IMG/VR virus record: IMGVR_UViG_3300027759_000382
Coordinates: 1-25,522 of that record
From: a virus
Reading direction: 5' to 3' (one strand)
DNA: 25,522 nucleotides
Position 1 is the first letter of the stretch, and every line of letters begins with the position of its first letter. A program made the translations under genes and the position numbers. The notes beneath the pieces are model-generated. The model was not told the origin of the DNA. It searched no databases and was given only the letters and a program-made list of their open reading frames with translations. This document shows, one piece after another, positions 20,101 to 25,522 of the stretch.

Positions 20101-23100
20101 ATATTGGAGTAGGAACACATACATTCAATTATCCACCAATAACTGTAAGTATTTTTGGAAATACTGGTATTTCATCAACAACAATTCCGTCATATTATAC
20201 TGCAACTGCATATGCTACTGTGAGTGGTAAAGTTGAAAATGTATTTTTGAGAAAAGGTGGCATTGGTTATGGTGTTGCAAATATCATAAACTTAATAAGA
20301 AGGCCAGAAGTAACTCTTCAAACTGGAAAAAATGCTTCAATTGAAGCAATTGTAAATGATAATGGAGAAATTTCGGATGTTTATATTGTAAACAAAGGAT
20401 CTGAATATACAACTCCACCAATTTTAGAAGTAATTGGTTCTGGAAATTATGCAGAATTGAAAGCAAATATTTCTGGTGGGCAAATAACATCAATTGATAT
20501 CATAAGTGGTGGAAAGGGGTATTCTAAAAATAATACTACAATAAAAGTAACCCCTCGTGGATCTGGCGCATTTTTTAATGCTGAAATTCAAAAATGGTCA
20601 ATAAACGCAGTAGAAAAATATAAAAATATTTTAGAAACAGAAATATATAAAGGAACTTTACAAATTCCATCTGAAGCAAGATTTAAAGAAAATAAAATAG
20701 GTTCATATTATGCAACAAAAGAAATTCGTAAAATTTTAAATGATAATTTAGATGAAAATACATTTGAAGAATTGGATGAACTCAATTCGCACTCACCAAT
20801 TATAGGTTGGGCATATGACGGCAATCCAATTTATGGACCATATGGAAATGCAAAGAGCATTGCAGATTCTTCTGGGACTGGTGGATTGAAAAGGATTGTT
20901 TCGGGATATACATTAGATCCAATTAATGATAATACATTAAGACCATCATATCCAGATGGATATTTTGTTGAAGATTATAATTTTAATGATAGTGGAGATC
21001 TTGATGAGCACAATGGAAGATTTATTGTTAATTCTGATTTTCCAAATGGAACCTATGCTTATTTTTCAACTTTAGATGTAAATAAAAATCCAGTATTTCC
21101 ATATATAACATTTAATCATCACAATGCAACCGATTTATTCAATTATGATGTATTAAAAACTCAATCAGATTCATATTTAAACACAGGAGAATATAAAAGA
21201 AATATTACACCACAGGGAATATCAGAGAAATATAAAAAATATCCTTTCTTTGATGATAATTTTAATTCTAATGTTGATTTGGAAGTAATTCTTACAAAAA
21301 AATCTGGAATTTCTACAATTAGTATCAAAAATGGTGGTTTTGATTATAAAGTTGGAGATGATGTAGTATTTTCAAATGCTCCAAATGTTAATTCCAGCGT
21401 AAAGGAAGTTTTAGGAAAAAATATTGTATCAATTGCATCTTCTGAAATTACAAATAACAATCTTGTATTTTCATTTTTAGATAAAAAAGTTACTGCATTC
21501 AGCACAATTCCTCACAATTTTGTAGATGGAGACATTGTTGAAATTTCTGGAATTTCATCGGCATTATACAAAAATACAGAAGGGTTAAAAACAATTGAAG
21601 TTTCGGCAATAGTTGCATCACTATCCGTTTCTATTGGAAACACAAGCACTACTGGAATTACTACATTTATTTCAATTTCAGACCCAACTTCAAATGGTAA
21701 TTTTACACCAAACAATATTATACAGATTGAATCCGAACAATTATTAATTTTGAATCTTGATGATTATAATAACAGATATAGAGTTCAAAGGGCATACAAC
21801 AATACAGTTGGATCAGCACACACAGCAACAAGCCTAGTTCGTTTATTGCCAAAATCATTTACATTTAATAATAATTCATCAATACCATCAAATATTGAAA
21901 CAAATTATTCATATTATTTTAATCCAAATACTTCTATTGGAATTGGCAACAGTTATACTAATGTTATTGTAGCAACTTCTGGAAGTAATGATATTGTAAA
22001 ATCTGTCTCACCAAGATCAATATATTTACCAAATCATAAATTTAATACTGGAGATTTGATTTCTTACACTTCTATAGGTTCTACAATAATTGCATCAAAA
22101 AATAATTCTCTTACTCCAACATTTAGATTAAATGATTTTCAAAATTTATATTGTGTTAAAATTAGTGATGAATATATTGGAATTTCCACAGAAAAAGTTG
22201 GATTTACAACTTCCTATGTTTATTTTGTTTCATATACAGGAACAAATCATAATTTCGAATCCACCAAAAATCAAGTAACAGGGAATTCCAAAAAAGTAAA
22301 TGTTACAGTAACTGTTGACGAATCAATTGATTTGATGGTAGGTGATAATATAAATTTAAATATATTACCAAAATTAAATCAATCTTTTAATTTTAAATTC
22401 AATAACGTTATAAAAAAATTAGTTGTCGATCCAGTTTCATTTGCATCGACAGCAGTTGGTGTTGGAACTGCAAATTCTACAATAACAATTAATAACCATA
22501 ACTATAAAACTGGAGATGTGGTAGTATACACTGCAGCAAATCCAATTACACCTCTTACAAATAATCAAATTTATTATGTCATAAAGACATCAAATTCTTC
22601 TATTAAACTAGCATCAAATTCATACAATGCTTCTAAACTAGATTATGATTATATTGGAATTTCTTCGTATGGATCAGGAACTCACAATTTATCATTAATC
22701 AATCCAAAGTTAACTTTTTATAAAGGAAATAATGTTTCTATAGCAGTATCAGATACTAGTTTGTCTGGATATGATATTAAATTTTATTATGATAATCAGT
22801 TCAAATCAGAATACAATTCAACTTTAATAAGAAAATATGGAACAATTGGAGATTCAAATCCTTCATCAAGAATAAATGTTTCCATTGGTGATTCAATTGA
22901 AAATCAATTCTTTTATAGAATTGAAGGAAAAGATATAAAGTTTACTGATACTTATCCATCATCAACAAATACTGACGTTGAAAATTATTCATTAATAGAA
23001 GTAAAAGAATCAATATATAATGGATCTCATATTATTTCTGGAGTTGGATCAACTTCATTTAATTTTACTTTAGTTGAAGCACCAGAGACAACATCATATA

Positions 23101-25522
23101 ATGCATCTGGTTTTTCGACTGCATATTACTCAACAGATTCTCAAAATACAAAAGGAAAAATATTTTCAATAAAAACAATTAATTTTGGATTAAATTTACA
23201 AAAAATACCTCAAATATCTTCCATACGATCATCCGAAGGAACTGATGGAGTTCTTTCAATTGAATCTAATGATATTGGAAGCATAAAAGATGTTAGAGTT
23301 ATAAATCAAGGTCTTGAATTTTCAAATAATAAAACATTAACCCCAAAAGCAGATACATATACGATTTTAAAATTAAAAAATGTATATAAATTAAAAACAA
23401 TTGGAATTACTACTGGTGGTAAAAATTATACTTCTCCACCAAATGTTATTGCTGTTGGAAATTCATCAATTTTAACAAAAACTTCATTACAAGGAAGTTC
23501 TGTGTCAAAAATAGAAATTATTTCAAATGATAGTGGGTTGACAAATGACATTAGAATTTTACCAATCAATAATTCAAATGGAGTTGGTATTATTAATGCA
23601 ACATCAAGTTTTAAACTTAATACTTTGTATCTGAAAGCACCTCTTTTGGGATTCACAGAATTTCCATTTAATATTGATGATAAAATTTTTGTAGAAAATG
23701 TATTAATAACTGATTCATCCGATGGATATAATTCCAGTGATTATAATTACAAATATTTTACAATCACTGGAATTAATACAGTTTCTGGTTCAGAATATGT
23801 CAGTTATTCAATTTCTGGTCTTGGTAATACTGGTGGATTATTTGATTTAACAAAAACTTTTGGTAGAGTCATAAAAGTAAATGATTTGCCAACATTTAAT
23901 ACAGAATTTGAAAAAATTAATTTTCTAGAAGGAGAAAAAATAACTCAATTGATCGATAATACAACCGCATATGTTTCCAGAAATGGTTGGGATTCAGAAA
24001 CACAGACGTTAAAGGTTATTAATGTTGATGGAAAATTTAATGAAGATGGTCAAATAAAAGGATCAATAGGAAATTATAAATCAAGTATTGATTCTACATA
24101 TTCATTTGATTTTGATTTAAATGTCAATTCAATTGTCAAAAAAGATAAAAACTGGAATACAGATAAAGGAAAATTAAATTTTGACAATCAAAGAATTCAA
24201 GATAGTGATTATTATCAAAGATTTTCATATTCCATAAAAGGAGAAGTTGATTATGATGTATGGAAAGAATCAGTCAATAGTTTGACTCATACCTCTGGAT
24301 TTAAAAACTTTTCTAATTTAGAAATACTAAATGGTATTGGAAAATCATCTTCTGTAAAATCAACTGATTCACAAATTGATTTAAATGTTGAAGTATCAAG
24401 TTTAGCTTCAGTGAATGATAGATTGTATTATGATCTTGCTTCCGAAGATACTAGCAATCAATCTTTATCAAAAATAATTAAATTTGATTCTAAAATTATT
24501 GCAGACTATAATGAATCAAGAACAAATAAAGCTTTAGAAATTGATGATATTAGTTCACAATTTACAGGAATAACAACTACTCTTGGTGGTCAAATTGTTG
24601 GATTGACTTCATTTAGTTTATACAATAATGGAAATACATTATTGTATAAAATTTTTAACTCTTCTGGAATAACAACATCTTTATCATTAATAACAATTTC
24701 TGATCATGAATTTAACACTGGTGAGATATTGAAATATTCTCCAAATGGAGGAACACCAATTGGAATCACAACAGCAACAGTAGTTGGTGTTGGAACAACA
24801 ACTATATTGCCATCTAATGTGTATGCTATTAAAATATCTAAAGATACGATTAAACTAGCAATAGGATCGTCCGAAGCATCTTCTGGAATAGCAATAACAT
24901 TTACTTCTTCTGGTATTGGAACACAACATAGTCTTTCTGTTGAATCTGAATTGGCTACAAGTAGATGTTTAATTACTGTTGACAATATAATTCAAAGCCC
25001 ATTATCCAGAAAAGATATATCAGTAGGATTATCCACTCAAGTTGGATTGACCACAACAACAATTTATTTAAATGATATTTCAAAAATTCAAGGAAAATCA
25101 TTATTAAAAATAGAAAACGAAATATTTAAAGTAAATCTAGTTGGTGTTGGGACAACTAATTCTCTCAATGTCATCAGAAGTTATATGGGTTCTGTCGCAT
25201 CCGCACATACTGTTGGTGCAGCAGTTACCGTATTGTCTGGAGATTATATAATAAAAGATGGTACAATTTATTTTTCCGATGCTCCTTATGGTCCAACAGG
25301 AATTGGATCATTGACATCAAAATCAACTTTTACTGGAAGAGTATTTTATCGATTAAATTATAATACAAATTACATTATTGATGATATTTCAGACCTATTT
25401 GATAGTACCGAAAATCAATTTAATTTGAAAACAAATGGAACAACTTTATCTGGAATACAAACCAGTTTTGGAGTTGTTTTAATTAATAATATTTTTCAAA
25501 GGCCATTTTATGGTGATGTTGG
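17115..25522 (+). CDS. giant baseplate/tail structural protein with YHYH domain, gp7-position (3' partial)
   Basis: ATG 17115 lies two bases after the gp6 stop. I read the frame to the window end with no stop: at least 2802 codons. Residues 1-220 form the conserved start (NPLFREFLNQYY...; RAKDFYSSKGTDSAIKILFK at about 193-212). A YHYH domain lies at 1226-1317 (HSPIIGWAYDGNPIYGPYG, LDEHNGRF). The rest is made of recurring modules. At least seven are H-x-F/Y-x-x-G-D/E-x-V segments (about residues 577, 796, 933, 1467, 1641, 1795, 2531). Three are IENE...IRG...GSAH-type segments (about 98, 1537, 2665). Several are V-x-N-x-G-x-Y-x-x-P segments. It stands where T4 has gp7, the wedge initiator, but is far longer than T4 gp7 (1032). 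A combined wedge and fibre-like role is inferred. Confidence 0.82.
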   Translation, partial: MLENKVKISNIVENQIPEFLNEENPLFREFLNQYYISQEFEYSIVNLAENIPSYKHIDTYSNVGLSTISISLTSDVLAFDDTINVNTTIGFPSKYGLLKVNNEIITYTGITTNSFTGCIRGFSGISQIETEGNPEFLTFSSTDAEEHFSGSLVSNLSSIFVQEFFKKYKYQFLPGFENRSFAPGVSVENILTRAKDFYSSKGTDSAIKILFKILFGKNVQIIKPFDNTISPSEAEWISVDEMIVESLNGNPTNLKETTLYQNSFDFPTASGAISNVEDVYLGNKRYHKISFPKSTVNGNFLISNKTKVIGSTPSSDIVTVDSTIGFKDSGNFYYLNEENNTYTQIEYTSKSHNQFFGCSELTTPLNENTPIIDDNFVYGYENNDINLICRMRVVGTISDISTGVDNTKYFLPGDKIKLKYIGEKTSLDDKKFSTWFHNNISYVETQSVDAASNTITTKSPHFLQKGNSVDIINKLTNSTTVSSSEVSSVLNSTQFKIATGSLDSNTEYYVKKNLNFVSSNLNLNSLLADIQNSFIDEDKNTYIAFSGYPSYSALETTNRSKTFTSNSASSGAINISSHRFITGDKIYLEASSDITGISSGYYYVNKLNDNSIQLSLSRLNIYSNNFLNFNGSGDSTNTITLADLYGNNLKNQDNFKRILKNPEKNTNNSLLYGPIGVSLNGVELHSPISNDSVFYGQLQKINVLENGSNYDVVNPATISILDSSGSGAEAYPHLSGSIEEIILENPGFDYIDLPIVKISGGNGSGCVAEAKMTSYQHFVSFSDFKVNLISNSINLDDDHKFFDGEEVIYTSSGLPIGIGSTNVGFTTSRLTNNTFYYISKTDNKSFSIAASKENALTKTNLIDFISFGNQTHTFKSSKFKNIIDRISIQNPGSTYSNKKVVVDSIAYPPSEKKDIFKTFVGINTYDDYIFAINHNYKNGDVLTYSVDGTTISGLSTSNYYKVTVIDENKFKLSYAGTASSVSNTDYDNKIYTNLTNIGVGTHTFNYPPITVSIFGNTGISSTTIPSYYTATAYATVSGKVENVFLRKGGIGYGVANIINLIRRPEVTLQTGKNASIEAIVNDNGEISDVYIVNKGSEYTTPPILEVIGSGNYAELKANISGGQITSIDIISGGKGYSKNNTTIKVTPRGSGAFFNAEIQKWSINAVEKYKNILETEIYKGTLQIPSEARFKENKIGSYYATKEIRKILNDNLDENTFEELDELNSHSPIIGWAYDGNPIYGPYGNAKSIADSSGTGGLKRIVSGYTLDPINDNTLRPSYPDGYFVEDYNFNDSGDLDEHNGRFIVNSDFPNGTYAYFSTLDVNKNPVFPYITFNHHNATDLFNYDVLKTQSDSYLNTGEYKRNITPQGISEKYKKYPFFDDNFNSNVDLEVILTKKSGISTISIKNGGFDYKVGDDVVFSNAPNVNSSVKEVLGKNIVSIASSEITNNNLVFSFLDKKVTAFSTIPHNFVDGDIVEISGISSALYKNTEGLKTIEVSAIVASLSVSIGNTSTTGITTFISISDPTSNGNFTPNNIIQIESEQLLILNLDDYNNRYRVQRAYNNTVGSAHTATSLVRLLPKSFTFNNNSSIPSNIETNYSYYFNPNTSIGIGNSYTNVIVATSGSNDIVKSVSPRSIYLPNHKFNTGDLISYTSIGSTIIASKNNSLTPTFRLNDFQNLYCVKISDEYIGISTEKVGFTTSYVYFVSYTGTNHNFESTKNQVTGNSKKVNVTVTVDESIDLMVGDNINLNILPKLNQSFNFKFNNVIKKLVVDPVSFASTAVGVGTANSTITINNHNYKTGDVVVYTAANPITPLTNNQIYYVIKTSNSSIKLASNSYNASKLDYDYIGISSYGSGTHNLSLINPKLTFYKGNNVSIAVSDTSLSGYDIKFYYDNQFKSEYNSTLIRKYGTIGDSNPSSRINVSIGDSIENQFFYRIEGKDIKFTDTYPSSTNTDVENYSLIEVKESIYNGSHIISGVGSTSFNFTLVEAPETTSYNASGFSTAYYSTDSQNTKGKIFSIKTINFGLNLQKIPQISSIRSSEGTDGVLSIESNDIGSIKDVRVINQGLEFSNNKTLTPKADTYTILKLKNVYKLKTIGITTGGKNYTSPPNVIAVGNSSILTKTSLQGSSVSKIEIISNDSGLTNDIRILPINNSNGVGIINATSSFKLNTLYLKAPLLGFTEFPFNIDDKIFVENVLITDSSDGYNSSDYNYKYFTITGINTVSGSEYVSYSISGLGNTGGLFDLTKTFGRVIKVNDLPTFNTEFEKINFLEGEKITQLIDNTTAYVSRNGWDSETQTLKVINVDGKFNEDGQIKGSIGNYKSSIDSTYSFDFDLNVNSIVKKDKNWNTDKGKLNFDNQRIQDSDYYQRFSYSIKGEVDYDVWKESVNSLTHTSGFKNFSNLEILNGIGKSSSVKSTDSQIDLNVEVSSLASVNDRLYYDLASEDTSNQSLSKIIKFDSKIIADYNESRTNKALEIDDISSQFTGITTTLGGQIVGLTSFSLYNNGNTLLYKIFNSSGITTSLSLITISDHEFNTGEILKYSPNGGTPIGITTATVVGVGTTTILPSNVYAIKISKDTIKLAIGSSEASSGIAITFTSSGIGTQHSLSVESELATSRCLITVDNIIQSPLSRKDISVGLSTQVGLTTTTIYLNDISKIQGKSLLKIENEIFKVNLVGVGTTNSLNVIRSYMGSVASAHTVGAAVTVLSGDYIIKDGTIYFSDAPYGPTGIGSLTSKSTFTGRVFYRLNYNTNYIIDDISDLFDSTENQFNLKTNGTTLSGIQTSFGVVLINNIFQRPFYGDV

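Overview
The window looks like part of a T4-like myovirus genome, most probably a cyanophage-type virus. The right third carries the classic baseplate order gp25 - gp6 - very large structural protein with a YHYH domain. A glycosyltransferase and two small proteins of the kind found beside baseplate genes in T4-like cyanophages precede it. The host is an inference: it rests on the gene set and on three TTTTCCACA (cyanobacterial-style DnaA box) sequences. All genes that can be supported lie on the + strand, and no tRNA genes were found.

Layout. (1) 1-1181: 3' part of an SF2 (DEAH-box) helicase cut by the window edge. (2) 1210-11832: a dense accessory region of about 37 small genes, mostly 25-140 codons, often overlapping by ATGA or TAATG. 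Recognisable members are a Fragile-X-F-type membrane protein, an ArdA-like antirestriction protein, a short CCA-adding-type nucleotidyltransferase, a stand-alone Toprim protein and a DUF2786 protein. (3) 11833-13032: a mostly non-coding, repeat-rich region with one small gene (12209-12373) resembling a ribbon-helix-helix DNA-binding protein, three 21-bp-phased DnaA-box-like repeats, an eleven-copy TTCGT array and perfect palindromes. (4) 13033-14787: small genes and a glycosyltransferase, ending groups with strong intrinsic terminators. (5) 14825-25522: gp25, gp6 and a giant ORF that is still open at the window end.

The outstanding feature of region 2 is a family of about ten intergenic cassettes (60-125 bp). 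Each is built from a stop-codon-bearing left block (TGAGTC-), a GTGCCA...TGGCAC stem-loop and, in nearly all, a promoter with one of three leader types. They resemble in concept the PeSL (promoter-early stem-loop) mobile regulatory cassettes described for T4-type phages of enterobacteria. They divide the accessory genes into small, independently transcribed modules. Two of them even supply the C-terminal codons of the preceding protein.

Region 3 is the best candidate for an undescribed element: a replication-origin, partition or host-DnaA-titration locus. It combines a possible autoregulated DNA-binding protein gene, phased repeats directly downstream of it, and a strand-asymmetric array of short repeats.
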